This document shows, one piece after another, positions 44,573 through 59,500 of a stretch of DNA of 64,000 nucleotides. Position 1 is the first letter of the stretch. Every line of letters starts with the position of its first letter. Both the position numbers and the translations under genes were made by a program. Origin of the DNA: Yamagishiella unicocca (lineage: Eukaryota; Chlorophyta; Chlorophyceae; Chlamydomonadales; Volvocaceae); NCBI GenBank assembly GCA_003116995.1, contig BDSL01000004.1:1612001-1676000 (forward strand), in the 5' to 3' direction. Below the pieces are notes generated by a model, which did not search any database, was not told the origin of the DNA, and saw nothing but the letters and a program-made list of their open reading frames with translations.

Positions 44573-47500
44573 ATGCCTGCATCTGTCAGCCGCAGCCAGC
44601 GGAGCAGTAGTAGCGTGGGCTCTGCTTCGTCTGCCTTTTTGGACAAGTAAGTTGTTTGCTGGGGATGCGCACGGAGTGAGCGGCTGTGGACCACTGTTGG
44701 CGCTCGGTTACACCACAGTCGCAAACTACATGTTAACTGCTCGTGAAAGCCTCTTTAAACTCCGGTTTCTGTGCTCAATTTGCGGGCCCGATTGTGACCA
44801 TGCGCCCAGGCCAGGCGATACGAACGGGGCCCCCTTTGGTGGTCAAGCATAGATACCGCGTTTTCCGTATGTCTTTTACAAGTTGCATACATCCTGGCCT
44901 GCGCGTTGGCGCTACCCCAGACGGGAAGGCCAAGACGCGTCCCCTTTACAAGCGCGCGTGCCTGCATCTGACGGCGCATAATAGCGGCTAGTTATATTAA
45001 CGCTTCCATGTATTAGCTGCGATGGGGTGATGCTAGGTTTGGCGCATATTGGCGTCCTTAGCCTGCGCGCCGTCGACAGAGCCACGCTCACGGCGTTGCT
45101 TGCAGGTTGGAAGCGGAGGCCAGCGGTGCGGACATCCTCGACAACAGCTCTGCCATTCAGGCGGGTGTCTTCGGTGTCCTCTTCACAGTTACAAAGGAAA
45201 AGTACAACACAGGTACGTAGCTGCAACGCGTATGAACAACGCGAGCATGGCATTATTTCAGCACACGCATGGGGTTGGGTTACGGAGCGCGTCCAGGCGC
45301 TTTGTGGGCCCGAGAATGCTTGTGGGTTATGAACTCGTACGCCAGCCGGGGCGATGTCGCTGCCTGCGCTGCGGAGCAGCGCAGGCCAGCGCTGGAATTC
45401 AAATCTCCAGAGCGCTCGTCTGCTGCCCAACAGCAAACCAAGCTTTACATTTCGAATTCCAACTGTGGGGCGAGCGCCCAGGCCGGTAGGGTGCGGCCGA
45501 CCGGTAGACAGCCAGCGTCGTACAGGCAACATCGGTGGCAGCAGCAACAACGACGTCAGGAGGCTGCAGCAGGAGCAGGCAGCAGCAACAACCAGCACCG
45601 GCCTCACGGCCTCAACCAGCCGTGCTCCTCGGTCGCTCAGGTGCAGGTGCCGGGCTGGCGGCTGCGTAAACCGGTGAAGCTGAGGCTGCGGCCGATGCAG
45701 CCCTTCCCGCGGCTGCTTGCGCGAGCCTCCGGGCGACGGCACCGGCGCCGGAGGTGGCTGTGGTGGCCGCAGCAGCAAAACGGCCGCAGCAGCACTAGCG
45801 GCCGCAGCAGCACTAGCGGCCGCAGCAGCGCTAGCGGCCACAGCAGCACTTGCGGCCGATGCAGCAATAGCGGCCGATGCAGCAATAGCCGCCGATGCAG
45901 CAATAGCGGAGTATAGCAGCACTGGCGGCGTGCAGGCGGGTTCCGCACACAGGGGCCGAGGCGGAGTGCTGGGATGTTGGCGGTCCGGCTGTACCCTGGT
46001 GAACGGGCAGTGCAGGTCAGCTCATGTTCGCCGGTGGGGCTGCTGCACCCGCCGGCTCGCTCAGCGCTCCTGCCGTCTCAGCCACTGCCGCCTCGACAGC
46101 TGACTGGCTGGCTGGCTGACTGGCTGGCTGGCTGGCTGCCTGCCTGCCTGCCTGGCTGCGGGTAGGCGCCTGCAGCTCGTGAGATGTGGCCCCCGGACAC
46201 AAGGCGCAACCACTGAGGGCCCTCCAGCGACCCGCAGCGGAGGCGGCTGTGGCAGCAGCGGAGGCGGCTGTAGCAGCAGCGGAGGCGGCTGTAGCAGCAG
46301 CGGAGGCGACTGTAGCAGCAGCGGAGGCGGCTGTAGCAGCAGCGGAGGCGGCTGTAGCAGCAGCGGAGGCGACTGTAGCAGCAGCGGAGGCGGCAGCAGC
46401 GGAGGCGGCTGTAGCAGCAGCGGAGGCGGCAGCTGCGGAGGCGGTTGTGGCAGCAGCGGACGCAGATTCGGCAGCAGCGGAGGCGGCTGCGGCAGCAGCC
46501 GCAAAGGCATTCGGAGTGGCAGGAGAGCGGCGCAGGCAGCTGCAGCGGAGAGTGGGAGCGGAGCAGAGGCCGCTGCCAGCCCTTGCTGCTGCTGCTGCTG
46601 CTGCCACAGCCGCTGCCGGGACAGTGTCGTGAGGCCGGCGGTCCAGCAGTCACAGAAGGCAGCGCGGCGCAACATGGCGGGGTTGTTGGCGGAGTCCTGG
46701 CCACTCCCTCGTCTTCCCGCCTCTTTCGTCTTTCCCGCCCCCTGTCCTTTCCCGGCTTGCAGCTAGAATGCTGCGTGCCCCCTGCTCCTGGGATTCGCGG
46801 TCAGCTCTCCATGCGGCTCCGACGTTGCTCATAAATTCGGTCAGCGCGTGATTCCATCATAGCAGAAACAAAACACTTGGAAGCGGCCACCTTTGATCAC
46901 TGGATGCATGCCTACCTCTCCTGCCCAGGGAGCCCCGGGCGGGCTCCCTGGAGCGGCGTTTCGTTTCGCCTGTTCAAAACCCTAACCAGCACCACCCTGC
47001 CGCATTGTGGTTGCCCAGGTTGGCGTTTCTTGCTGCTGAAGCTGGTGCTCGACTACCTGCAGCTCTTCACGCTAACTTTTACAGACTCGGAGCCATGGGT
47101 CTTCGACGAAAAGAACGTGTAAGTGCGGGAGGCGTTGGCGAACCGTGGCGAGCCGTTGCGCGGCGGTTGGTGGAACGCATTTCCATTGCGTGCCCGTTGA
47201 TGTCGGTTCGGGTTGGAGGGCCCCCGGCAGCGTATGTTCCTCCCCTGGAGTCGCCGTGCATGGGGAGTTTCAGTCAGGGGAGGAGACGGCTGGAGGCGGC
47301 GAGGCTGCTGCTGCCACGGCTGCTGCTGCCCCTCTCCCTCTCCCACGCCTCCTGTGTCGTTGCGCGGGTGCGGGTATGTCCTCGCAACCCCTCCCCCGCT
47401 GCTCCCCCGCCGCCCCCGCACCACCCACCGCAGCATATGGAAGGTGGCGAGGACCGTCAACATCGACCAAGTGATCGCACCGCTGGTGTGTACGGCAGGG

Positions 47501-50500
47501 GTTTCGGAGGACCGGGGTCGAGGAGTGGGTGCAAAGGGTGCAGGGAGGCGGGAAGGAAGGGCTAAGATTTGGGGATGAGCCTAGCGGTATGACAATTAGT
47601 GGGTCGAGCGGCTTGCGGACGTTTAGGGAAGGGGTCTCTTCCAAACGGTTTATCTGTCGTACACGGGTTCACCCCCTCCCATCCCTGGAGCCCTGCGCTC
47701 CATGCTACCCGTCCAACTGCCCCCGCCCCTTGGCGCCACGGGGCTACCGGCATCATGAGGTTTTGCGGCTTCCCCTGGTGTACCCATGCAACCACCAACC
47801 GCCAACCACCTTTCGTGCACGCTCCCAACCGCCTTCCCTTCCGCAGGGTTACAACTTCTTTATCGGACTGTTGTACGTCATGATTGGGCTACTGGTGCTG
47901 ATGATGGGGCTCTCGCTTTGGGTGGCTTGGTGCTTCAAGAACAGGAGCTTCCCTTCCGTATGGTGAGAAGCGGGGCGGCGAGGAGGGGGAGGAGAGAGAG
48001 GGGGAGGAGAGGGAGGGGGACGAGAGGGAGGGGAGGAACTGCGGGCAGAAAACGAGTGTGTGGCACGCAGGTAAGAGGTAGAGCGCAAAGCGAGCGGGTG
48101 GAGTCTCCGAAGGAAACTAAACCACGCCGTTCCCCCACCCACAAACCAGCCCCATCGTTTCCACGTTGGCAAACCTCCATCACCCCCTCCCTCCCCCCAA
48201 ACCCTCGTGTGCGCTTGCGACAGGCCCATTAAGGTGCTCCGGGTTTATGCAAATCTATTCTTCCAGGTGAGGATTTGTGGCGCAAAAAGGCAAAAACCGC
48301 AACGCGGAAAATTGCAAATGTTAGCTTGTTGGTTGTTGAGGGGGAGCCCGTGGTCCGACGAAGCAGACATGTAATGCAAACATGAGAGAAAAGTAGTTGG
48401 GTGATGGTTGGGTAGTCCGGTTGCGGGCGGTTGGAGGTGTGTGTCTGGTGCCAGCCCGAGCTGCTGCCTCCCCGCCGTCTGTCACACCTTTGAGGTGGTC
48501 ATGTTCCCAGCCCACCCTAACCCGCTCCCTCCGCCTCCGTCTCCTTCCACCTGGCGCCCCCAGATTCTCGATGTGTTGACTCTTACGCTCTTTCAAGTTC
48601 CCTTTAACTGTCGGTAGGTGACCCAGCTGGGGGAGTTGGGGTTCCCGTGCGCGGCGTGTCTCGGCGAAGGGGGGGTGCAGCGTCTGCCGCCATCGCTATG
48701 TTTGCGCGCCCTCCCAGAAACCCAATCCTTCGTGTTCGACGCCTCCTCCTTCACTCAAGGCTTTGGGACCAAGGTCCACCTCGCAGCCACATCGGCGGTT
48801 TGCCTCGCGTACTCGTCAAATGCGCCCTACTGCTATTGCTGCCGCGAAGCCTCACTTGGGTCGTGCCGGCTTCCGTCTGCAGTCACGTACACACGCACGC
48901 ACGCCCGTTCGTACCTGGGTCCCACCTGTAACTCCCAACTGTCTTCCTCGCAGGTACATCGGTTACGATCCTTCGGAGTTTAACTACATGGCTAACTACC
49001 CGGACGTTAGTGAGTGACCCCGGCGATGGAGAGCAGGGTGGGCGGGTGGTTGCCATGAAAACCCGTGTACGCAGGTGGGGTGGGGATAGGCCATCTGCGA
49101 TGAGGAAAAACCGCAATGTTTTTTTAATTCGTTGCGGCGAAGGACGTCACATCCTGCCACCCGTCATAGATGAGGCGTCTACGGTGGGAGAGGCACCCCG
49201 CCATCGCCGTCGCCATCGCCTCCCCCCTCCCGTTCCCCTCCTTTGCCTCCGCCTTCCCTGCCCGCTACCACGCCCCTCTGCCCCCTCCCTCCCCCTGCGC
49301 GCATCCCCCCCCCGCCCCAGAATGCTCCGCCTTCCCGCACATCATCCACATGGTGACATCTGGCGGCTCTCTGCTTATCTTCGTGGTGTGTGCGCTGCTG
49401 AACCTGGGGGCGGACTTCGAGCTATCGCCCCTGGAGAAGGGGCTGCTGTCGGTGGCGAACGGAGAGGTGGAGGTGCAGGTGAGGGCGGGCCGGGTCTCGC
49501 CACAGACGGCTGGCCCTCTGTTTGCAGGAACGATGCTTCCTCGGCTTGGTGTTGGCCCACTCCCCGCCCTTTCTTTGCCTAGCCATATGATCGCTCCTGG
49601 CTGGCAGCCCCCCCGCTCCACCTCAGGCCCCAACTTGCTCCACCTTTGCCAAAACCCTAAAACCACCCCCCTAACCCTCCCCGGCCCCCGCCCCCCTCGC
49701 TCGCCCTCGCAGGCCTTCATCGTCAAGTTCGCCATGACCTTCGTGTCGTACGCCATCGGCTGGCAGAAGGTCCGCTTGGTGCTGCTGCTCATCCTGGCCG
49801 CCGCCCTCACCGGCCTGTACCTCCGTTGGAGCCCACACATGGTGTCCTGGGTCAACCACCTGCGAGTGGGACTCTACACCTCGGTGCTGCTCTCCGCCAT
49901 CCTGGCCGTCGTCCTGGTGGAGGGCCCTACGGCCCCCCAGGAGGCCGTGGATCAGCACCGGCAGCACACAACGATGTTGCTGTGGGCCCTCATGGGGCCT
50001 GCTGCGCTGCTGGGCTCCGCCGCCAGCTACTGCCGGCTGAACCTGTGGAGCGCCTACGTGCTGAAGCGGTTCCGGGTGGCGCCGGTGGGCGAGAAGGCGA
50101 GGAGGATTTACAAGTTCGGGGATCCGCGGGAGGTGAGGTTTGGGGGTCGGAGGTTTGGGGGGGGTTGGTTGGAGGTTGGGGAGTTGGAGGTTGGGGGTTT
50201 TGATGGTTGGAGGTTGGGGCGGTGATGGTAGGTCGTCCGTGCTCTTAAACCAGCAACTTGGTACGTTCGTGTATGCCGGGTTCGGAGCCTTGCCTCCTAC
50301 TCTCTCCCCCCTCGTCGCCGCCGCCATCTCCTCTTCCCCCCGCGTCCGTGCGAACTTCCTCAACTTCGAAAACCTTTCCTCGTCGGTTTTACTTGTCTCT
50401 TAAGCGCCCGACCCACGGGTCTCCCTGTCGGGTTCCCCCGCCAGGTGGAGATCGTGAGCCGCGTGTGTCGGCAATGGACCGACCAGCACCGGGAGGTCCT

Positions 50501-53500
50501 GGACAAGCGGGCGGTCAAGGAGGGGGAGATCATCATCAAGGCGGGGCTGCAGGTGGGGAGGGGAACGGAAAGGAAGGCGGCGTGTACGGCGTGTACGGCG
50601 AGGACGGCATGTGGTTGCGCATCTTGGCGCCTGTGCCACGTGTCAGCCCCGAATCCAAACCGTCAGCCGTCCCTCGCCTGGCCCAACCCCCTGCCACCAC
50701 GTGCTCGCTCCCCCCCTCCCGCCTCCACAGCTCTTCCCCGGCCGCTGCTACATGCTCATCCTCTACTCCAACTACCTGATCGACGTCCTGGACAACTCCC
50801 AGACCGGCTACAGCCAGATGGCCGCCGCGAAGCAGGCCGGGCCCGACTGGATGCAGCGCTTCGCGATCTTCGCCCGAGAGCAGGAGCAGCTGCAGCGGAT
50901 GAGCTCCGCGCGCGGCGGCGAGAGCGGCGTGGACCTGGTGTCGTACGTCGAGTACCAGAAGAACCACCGATTAGTCATCCGGGCGCACAAGGACGCGCTC
51001 ATCGCCACCCGCACCTTCTGGCAGGTGCTGCTGCACAACCACGTGCGCTTCACGGCGCTGGCGGTGGCGCTCAACGAGATCGAGCGGACGGTGCTGAAGG
51101 TGGGTTGGGGGTGGGTTGGGGGTGGGTTGGTGAGGGGGGACGCAGGGCAGGGCGGAGCGGGCGCTGAGGGCAGGTGCCGGGGGGAGGTAGTGAGGATGGC
51201 GGTGAGTCGAAACAATGCATGAATTGAGGAGATGGGTGAGGAGGGAAGCAGGCATTCCTGCCGTGGCTTGGGTGTATGTAGGGAGGCGGGGTACCACTGT
51301 GAGGAGCGTGGGGCGCCTGCTCCCGAAAAGGTGGTGCTCGAGATTCTTGACCGGTGACAATCCGGTTGTGCGCCACTCTTCGGACCGGACAGTCACATCG
51401 TATGCCATGCCCTGCTGCTAAAACCCTAAACCCTAAAACCCAAACCCTTCTGAAACCGTAAAACCCTCCTCCCGCCCTCCTCCCCCCCGCCTCCCGCCTT
51501 CCGCCTTCCCCCCCTCCCAGGCCGAGTCCGCCTACAAGATGGTTCTCGGCCGCTACCCCACCAACGCCAAGCTCGCCCGCACGTACGGCCGCTTCCTGGA
51601 GAACGTCGTCAACAACCCCTGGAAGGCGGCCAAGTACTATGTGTGAGTCCAGGGAGGGGCTTAAAACCGTTGGGCGGCTTGCTGCGAGAACATGCGGATG
51701 GCAGCCACCCTCGTCACAGCTGAGTCAGCCCCTCCGAAACCAGATCACCCCAAATCCGGGGGCCCTATTCGTCCTCGTGTCACTCCCACCCTTTCCTCGC
51801 TACCACTCGGCCCCTCGCGCCGATGCCGTGTAACCGGGTCCTTATGCCCTCCTCCCCCCTACACGGGCCTTCCTCGAACCCCCCTACACCCACCCAATCG
51901 CGGTGCGCAGGTTGGCTGAGCGGCTGGCCGAGATGCAGGAGGCAGACGAGGCCGCAGGCGCGGAAATGGCGGCCAGCGGCGGCGGCGAGGCGGCGGTTGA
52001 GAATCGGTTGCTGCACCGGGTGGACGAGCGAGTCAACGCGGTGTTCATCATCAACGCCAACGGAATCATTCAGATGGCGAACAAGGCAGGGTCGGGCGCT
52101 GGGGCTGGGGACATGGGAGCAAGCCGCGGACCGTTTGAGGGGGGTGGGTCCGCGGCCGAGCACACGTGTATGCTACTTGCAGTGTGCCGGGCCTTATCGA
52201 GCGTCAATCGCCCCTTTGCATGATAAATTCCCTAAACCCTGTCCTCCCCTCCCCCGCCCGCCGTGGATTCGCGGATTCTCGTATCAGAAAAACCCCTCCT
52301 CCCCCCCTCCGCCCCGCCCCGCCCCTCACCCTGGCTCTACGCCACCCTACCCCAGAACGCCTGCTCGCTGCTGGGCTACGGCAAGGGCGAGCTGGACGGT
52401 AAGAACATCAACGTCATCATGCCGCCGCCCTTCAGCCAGCGCCACAACAAGTACGTGCGGCAGTATGTGCACACTGGCCGTGAGACCATCCTCAACACCG
52501 TGGTATCGGTGCCGGCGCTCCACAAGGACCGCTACGTCATCCCCGTGAGGGTGGGGGTGACTAAGGTGTCGGGCGCCGCGGACAGCAGCACGTTCATGGG
52601 CGTGCTGGAGGTGAGGGGGAGGGGAGATGGGGAGGTGAGGGGGAGGGGAGGGAGGGGAGATGGGGAGGGGAGGGGCGTGTGGAGGTGGAGATAGGGAGCG
52701 GCCGGGGTAGCTGCGACGGGCAGGTTGTCGGATGGGTATGTGGTAGGTCACGGAGAGGCGTAGTAGGGAAAAGGAGCCGGCTGGGGGCCTCGCTCCCACA
52801 TCCGCCCCACCTCTCCCTGCAAACCCCACCACTTCGAAACCCTGCGCGCGCGCCCGCCCGCATGCTGGCCCTTCCCGCCGTACACAGCCCATCTCCCTGG
52901 AGCGCAACGAAGCCAACGTGTACCTGCTGCCTGGTGGCACCGTGGCGGCTGTGGACCGGTCCTTTGTGGACTGGTTCGCGAAGGAGCTGGATGTGAGGCC
53001 GGGGAGGGGCGGGGCATGGGAGGAAACACCGGGGAGGGGAGGGGGGGCCGTACAGAGAGTGAACCGGTTAACCGGCAAGGGAGGGAGGAGGGGTATTACT
53101 AAGGCGGCGCAATGCTTTAGGGGGAGGGGGGAGGGCAGGAGAGGAAGCGCCGGGGGGGGGCGCGGGGGGAAGGGCGGTTTTGCGAGGCCAATGCGAGGCC
53201 GCCGGTTCTGGGCGACGGCGATTGGGGTGCAGTGATTGATGGCGCATGGACTGGGCGGATGCCGCTCACCGCCTGAGCACCCACTTGCAACCGGTCCCCC
53301 GGGCGCACTTCCCACATCAAGTAACCGGGTTATTTTGCACCCCTCCCCCCCTCCCTAACCGGCAAATAACCAACCCTCCCCTCCCCCCTCCCTCTCTCCC
53401 CTTCCCTCTCTCCCCCTCTCCCCCCAGGATTGCATCGCGCAGCACATGTCCGACCTCACGGCGGACGAGGCCAGCGCCGTCGCGATCCGCGGATGCGTGG

Positions 53501-56500
53501 ATCGCATCGCCGCCGCCTCCAAGGCCGCCGTCGCCGCCGCCACCAGCAACATCAGCGGCCGCGGGCCTATCTCCGTGTACGACACGGCCGCCGCGGCCGC
53601 CGCCGCCGCGCGCGAGGCCGCCGCCGCCGCCGCCCGCGAGCCGCCGCCCATCGTGCTCCTCCGCCACAAATACGCTCGTCCCGTACGGGTCACCGTACGA
53701 CTTCACCACGTGGGCATAGGGCCCGAGGCGCTTCTGTGCGCGACGCTCACCCGAACCGACCCGCCGGACAGCTTAGTCCTCGTGGACGGTCGCGGCCGTA
53801 TCGGTTTCATCACCTCGGAGCTGGCGGAGGCATTGGGAGCGACACCCGAGGGGCTTGCCAGGCAGCCGATTGCAGACCTGCTCCCACAGCCTTGGAACGC
53901 CCTGCACGCCAACGGCGGCGGCGGCTGGTTGCGCGAGGCAGACGCGTCCATGGGAAACATGGGCGCCGAGATCCTGGGCGATCACCGCAGCCACCCTGGC
54001 GTGGGTCTGGAGGTGGGGTTGGGTGCGCTCGCCAGCCACCACCACCACCACCAGCACCAGCAGCACCACAGCCACAACCACAACCATCAGCGCAGCAGCC
54101 AGCACAGCCAGCACGGCCAGCAGCAGAACGGCGGCGGCAGCGGCGGCGGCAACGGCGGGGGTAATGGTGCAAGCGCGTACGGCGCTGCGGCGGCACCGCC
54201 GGGGAGTTGCCTGGCGGGGCAGACGATGGTGCTTGGGTCCAGCTCGAAGGTGCAGGACTACTACCGCGTGGAGGTGAGGCCGGGGCAGGGAGAGGGAGGG
54301 AGGGGCAGGGAGGGGTGGTTGCAAGGAAAAACCGTGTACGAAAGGAAAACCATTTGGCGACGTTACGTTTTTGAGATGCATGCTGGAGGACTTGCTTGAG
54401 GGAACTCAAAGGCGGAGGCCGTATGTCGACCTTCGGCGGCTATGTCGATTGCGGCTGCGGTAGGGGGGTGCTGCGGCGGCGGAGGGGCAGGGGCTGCTGC
54501 TGCGGCGACGACGACTGTGCCCCTCCTCCATCCGCGCTGCACTAGGGCAAGCTGTCATGCCCCGGGAGCGTGTTGCACCTAGTGTCCGTGACAGGCGAAG
54601 ACTGCTGTGGGGCATGACAAAGCTGCGCATCATGCGCTACCATAAGGCCTCGGGGTCAACTTGGTCCTTCGTGCACCTGTGTTTTTATTGTCTCGAAACA
54701 TAGCTATCTCGAAACGTCCCCCCAACCCCCCCTGCCTCCCCTCCCCACCCCCACCAAACCCCTCCGTCCCTCCCGCCCAACCTAACCCCAACCAAACCCC
54801 TCCCACCCAACCCCCACCATCCTGGTATCCGAAGGCTATGCACCCATTACATTTCCCCAGTCGCGTTACCGGTTCTTTTATTGTAATACACCCCCCACCA
54901 CCCAGGTGAGCTGCCGCGGGGAGACCGCCACCGGACAGTGCATGCGTGTGGTGATGGTACGACGCAGCTCACTGGCGGAGGCGCTGAACGAGCGGCGGCT
55001 GGCGGTGGTTGTCGACGCCGCGACGGGCACCGTGCTTGAGGCGGGGGACTCACCCACGGTGAGTGATGCACCCCAAACACGCTTTGGCGTCGCTCCCTCT
55101 CCTCCACATGGTCCCTCGTTTCTCGTCCGCTAGTAATGACGAACGTCCATCTTTAAAAAACAAATTGCCGGTCAACGCCGCGTTCCTGCGAACGGGGTCA
55201 TGCGCGTTGTGAGACATCATCCCTCACAGGCCAATCCCGCAACCCTCGCCCTCACTTCCCGTGCCTCCCCTACTGCTCGCATGTCTCCCTCCCCGCCTCC
55301 GCCGCCCAGAACCTCTTCGGCTTCAAGCCCTCCACCCTGGTCGGTCGCAACATCGCCGACGTAGTCACGGCGCTCAGGCCGTTACCCTCCAACGAGGCGC
55401 TGACGTCGACGTCGGCGCCGGCGCCGGTCGCCTCGCCCACCGGCGGCGGCAGCGGCGGCAGCAGCCTGGGCCCTATGACCACCACGCAACTCCTGTGCCA
55501 GCTGGCGGTGGCGTCGATGGCCGTCGGCGGCACCAGCTGGTGAGTGTACGGCAGTGTACGGCACGTTGCGCTGCGGCTGCGGCTGCGGCTGCGGCTGCGG
55601 CTGCGGCTGCGGCTGCGGCTGCTGGTAATTGTTTAAGACACGTAGTCTCGTCGGGGTGGGGCCGGGTGTGCACGGAAAAGCACGGGTTTAGTTATTGATC
55701 GGGTAAGTGATGCATGTAAACATGCACGAGCGACACGTTATTCGGGTTTACCAAGTAAAACGTAAGGAAAGGGTAAAGGTACTAAACGGAAAGATCTAGG
55801 TATCGGCTTAGGGTAAAGTTCTAAGAGTAGGAAACGGAGTGGGCAAAGGGCATGCGAGGTGTGCAAGGTGCCAAGCAATACATATGCACAGTGCGGGGGC
55901 AAGGCACGTCACGACGCTTTCCGGCCTTGCCAAAGGGCCTCATCAGGTGACTTAAGCACAAGTGCCGTATGCAAGTGCAACCCAGTTCCCAACGCAACCC
56001 TGCCCTCGGAGTTCTGTTTACGGCGTGGACTTACATGCGGTCGGGGTCTCGGAGGTGACGAATAACGGTAGTCGTAGGTGAGTGATCTGGGTCAGCGTTT
56101 TGGCCGGGGTCTAGTGTCTGCGTTGGATCAGGAGGCGGAGTGCGGAGCGCTTTAGTCCGTGTTGTTGTAGTGTTTTTAAGCGTCATGGTTTATTTGCGAA
56201 ACAAGAGCTTGGCCCATATGTATGCGGGTTCGTGACATATATTAGGCGTACATCGTTCGATGTTCATGGTCGTGCGGGTACAAGATTACGGCTATGATAA
56301 GCGAGGGTCTCTCTGCTGTGAGACAGCGCGACTTAGGTCGGCGTACCTGGCTAGGTGCTGCGTGACAGCGCGAGTTGTCGGGGTGGCGGCGGTTCTCGGC
56401 GGTCGCGAGGGTCGCGCGTGCAGGTTCTTGGCGCGTTCACCGTAATTTCTGCGTAAGAGATGCGTCTGGTCGTTCGTGAGGAGATCAGAAGACAGGCAGC

Positions 56501-59500
56501 GGCAGCGCAGCGTTGCGCGAGCGGGAGTGGACTTACGGTCGGGCCGCTCTGGGCGGGAATCTTGTTACGTTTGATTGCCGCCGTGAACGCGGCGTAGCTG
56601 TCTGGCGCGGTTATAAAATTTGACGGAGTTGTTCTGAGTTGCTTCAGATTGGCACTGGGCGCGGCTTTTATAGTTGCTGGGGGCTCGTTCTGGGGCTTAC
56701 GGGTGGCCGATGGTGAAAATGGATCCAAAGCTGGATTTTTGGCGGGCAGGGGCCCCGTGTGCGGCGTTGCTGAGTATACCCTTAAGGATTTTGGGTCCTT
56801 TTTGTTGAATCGTTACAAATTATATTCGTGGTTGCGGGGGTTGTTAAAATGACTCAGGGGCGGGAAAAACGATAAATCTTATCGTTACAAAAGGACGGAG
56901 TCGCTTTGCGGATTTACTCGTTCACGACTGCTCTGCTGCTGCTGCTGCTGCTGTCCGACGCCTCGCCGCCGGCCACTCGGCTATCTCTCCCCGCATACCC
57001 AAACCCCCCCCCGCCCCCCAAACCCCCTCCAGCATGCGCGCACAGACTAGGTGCCCGCCGACCATGCGCCAACTACCCTGTCCTTTTCGCGTCAACGGGT
57101 TTTACCCCAACCCCAAACCCCCTCCTACCCCCCTCCCAAACCCCTCCCAAACCCGCACCATCCCGCAGGCGCGTTGGGGTTACTCCGCCCATGGACGAGC
57201 GAAACCTGGAGGCGCTGGGTTTGCTGCGTGGAGCCTTCCTGTCCCGCCAGACGAGAGCCGCCGTCATGGAGGTGGATGTGCTGGTGCCCGGGGGTGACGG
57301 GACCGTGTCGGAGGACGAGAAAGAACGCGTGTCGGTGGAGGCCGAGGAGGCCGGGGCCGCGGGGGGGGAGCACGGCGGCGGCGGTGCCCGTCGTACGAAT
57401 TCCGAGCTGTACGGCCCCACGTTCAAGGAGATGCACGAGCGCGGACACCTGTCGGTGGAGGCGGCGGCGACGATCGAGGCGGGGCTGACGGCGCTGACGG
57501 CGCCGACGAGCAGCGCCAGCGCGCCGCAGTACGCGTGGGCTGCTCAACAGATGCCGGAGGGTGCTGGGTTGCGGCTGCGCCTCAATTTCTGGCGGTCTGA
57601 AGTGCTGGCTGGTGTCATTGAGGTTGACGGGCAGGGGGAGCTCGTGACAGTAGCCCACGCCAAGCTTCATCAAGCAGGTGCGGGGGCCGGGGTTTGAGCG
57701 GGGGTTCGGGGGCGGGAGCCGGGGATCAGAGGGAGCTTAGGCGGGCTTAGGCGGGCGCTTAGGCGGGCGCTGGGGAATGCGGTGTTTTTTATGACACGAG
57801 GTACGATGGACAGATGGTAGTTTGGATCCTGAATCCGACAGGCATATGCGGTATCTGCGTCTGCTGATCCACAACCGTCCCCAACCGACCTCCCGCAGGC
57901 CTTCTCTTCGGCCTGAACACCGGCCAGATGCCCAAGATGCGCCTCGGCCGCATCCTGCACGTGCCCCCCGGCGAGACCCACGGGTCGGCCACCACCGCCC
58001 TCTTCCAGCAGCCCGCCCCCGCCGGCGGCGCCATCCTTGCGGCGGGCAAGGCCCCCATCCCCGCCGCGCCATCTGCCGTACGTACGGCACTAAAGGGCAA
58101 CCGCAAGCCCCAGAAGGTGGGGCCGGTGCAGCTGCTTACCGGGCACCACTCCGACGGCCAGCCGCTGGAGGTTGCGGTGCAGGCGGTGGTCAAGGAGGGG
58201 TCCGCGGTTTCGGGGCGGACGCTCGTTTTCGTCAAACTGCGCAACCCCTACTCGGCCACCGACCAGCCCGCTCTGCTGCGGGCGCTGGAGGCAGTGGCGC
58301 CGAAACGGCTACTGCGGGCTAGAGGCCGCCGGGCGAGCGCGGTGGCGGCCGCGGCGGCGGCGGTAGGCGCGGCGGCGCCGTCGGCTCCTTCGCACGTGCC
58401 TACGCGCGCCAAGCCAAGGCTGACCGGCGGGGAGCCTGAGGTGCCGCGGCTTCGGGCGGCGGCCGCGGCCGGCCGCCCGGAGGATTGGAACGAGGAACCG
58501 GTGGAGGTGCTGGAGAGGGGCGCGGCGGTTGGCACGGGCAGTTCGGATCTGGCGCACGGGCTGGTTCCGGATCCGTTCGTGGAGTACCCCAGGGATTCGG
58601 ACGGCTTAGCGCCGGATCGGCCGGCGCTGCGGGGTCCTGCGGTCCTGGGCTGCGAGTCCGACCGCGAGGGAGAGGAGTCGGCGGACCGCGACAGCGGCGG
58701 CAATGGCGGCGGCGGCGGCGGCGGTGCGGCGGGATCACCGACCGGCCGACGGCGCGACGTCGACGCCAAGGCGTTGGTTGGATCCAAGGATTCAGATGAC
58801 GTGATGATCGCGGGCGTGGCGAAGTACGACGGCGTCGACGCGGCGGCGGCGGCGGCGGCGGCGGCCGCACGGCCCAATGAAATGGCGATCGACGCCGCCA
58901 TGGCGACCGTTGCGCTCGCAGCGGCCATGGGAGATGACGACGACGACGAATTCGACGAAGCTGAGGGCGACGGCGGCGACAGCGAGAAGGAGCGGCGAGA
59001 GAAGGAGAGCGCGGAGGTGGATTACAGGAGTATCTCCAGCAGCAGCAACAGCAACAGCAGCAGCAGTAGCAGCGGGAGCGGGCTCAAGCGGCGCAGTAGC
59101 AACAGCCTGCGCGTCAGTCTGGACGTTGGCATAGCCACCGGGGCCCGGCGCAGCAGCGGCGGCGGCGGCAAGTACAAAAGCCGCCGCGCCGGAGATTCAT
59201 CGGCGACCGGCACACGCCGCGTGCTCCTCAACACCCCCAGCGTCAAGAAGCGAGACGGCGAAGACAGCCCAGCTAAAGGCGGCGCCGCCGGCGGCGCAGC
59301 GGCCGCCGCCGGCGCCGCCGGGGCCCGTTCGCCGCCGCTGGTACGCAAGCGGACCAACTCCTCCCCTCGGTCACGTATCGGTCGCAACAGCAGCTCCAAC
59401 CTGGACAACCAGCCATCGCGGCAACTGAGTGGCGGCGGCAGCATCGTTGGCGGCGGCGGCACCGGCGGCGGCGGCGCCGCTGGCGGCGGCGGCACTGGCG

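Noticed and set aside
45717..46103. Ala-rich frame as a possible first exon of the TmcB-like gene
   Set aside because: Exons 44573-44646 and 45106-45212 give a start and N terminus that match the family and join in phase to 47019.
46186..46632. 148-residue Ala/Glu repeat frame and its antisense partners
   Set aside because: It is produced by an 18-bp repeat array inside the intron that joins KEKYNTG to WRFLLLKLV of the TmcB-like gene. All frames are open there for the same reason.
46877..47122. Met at 46877 as the start of the TmcB-like protein
   Set aside because: The reading before 47019 does not resemble the family, and a good acceptor at 47018 joins the upstream exons in frame.
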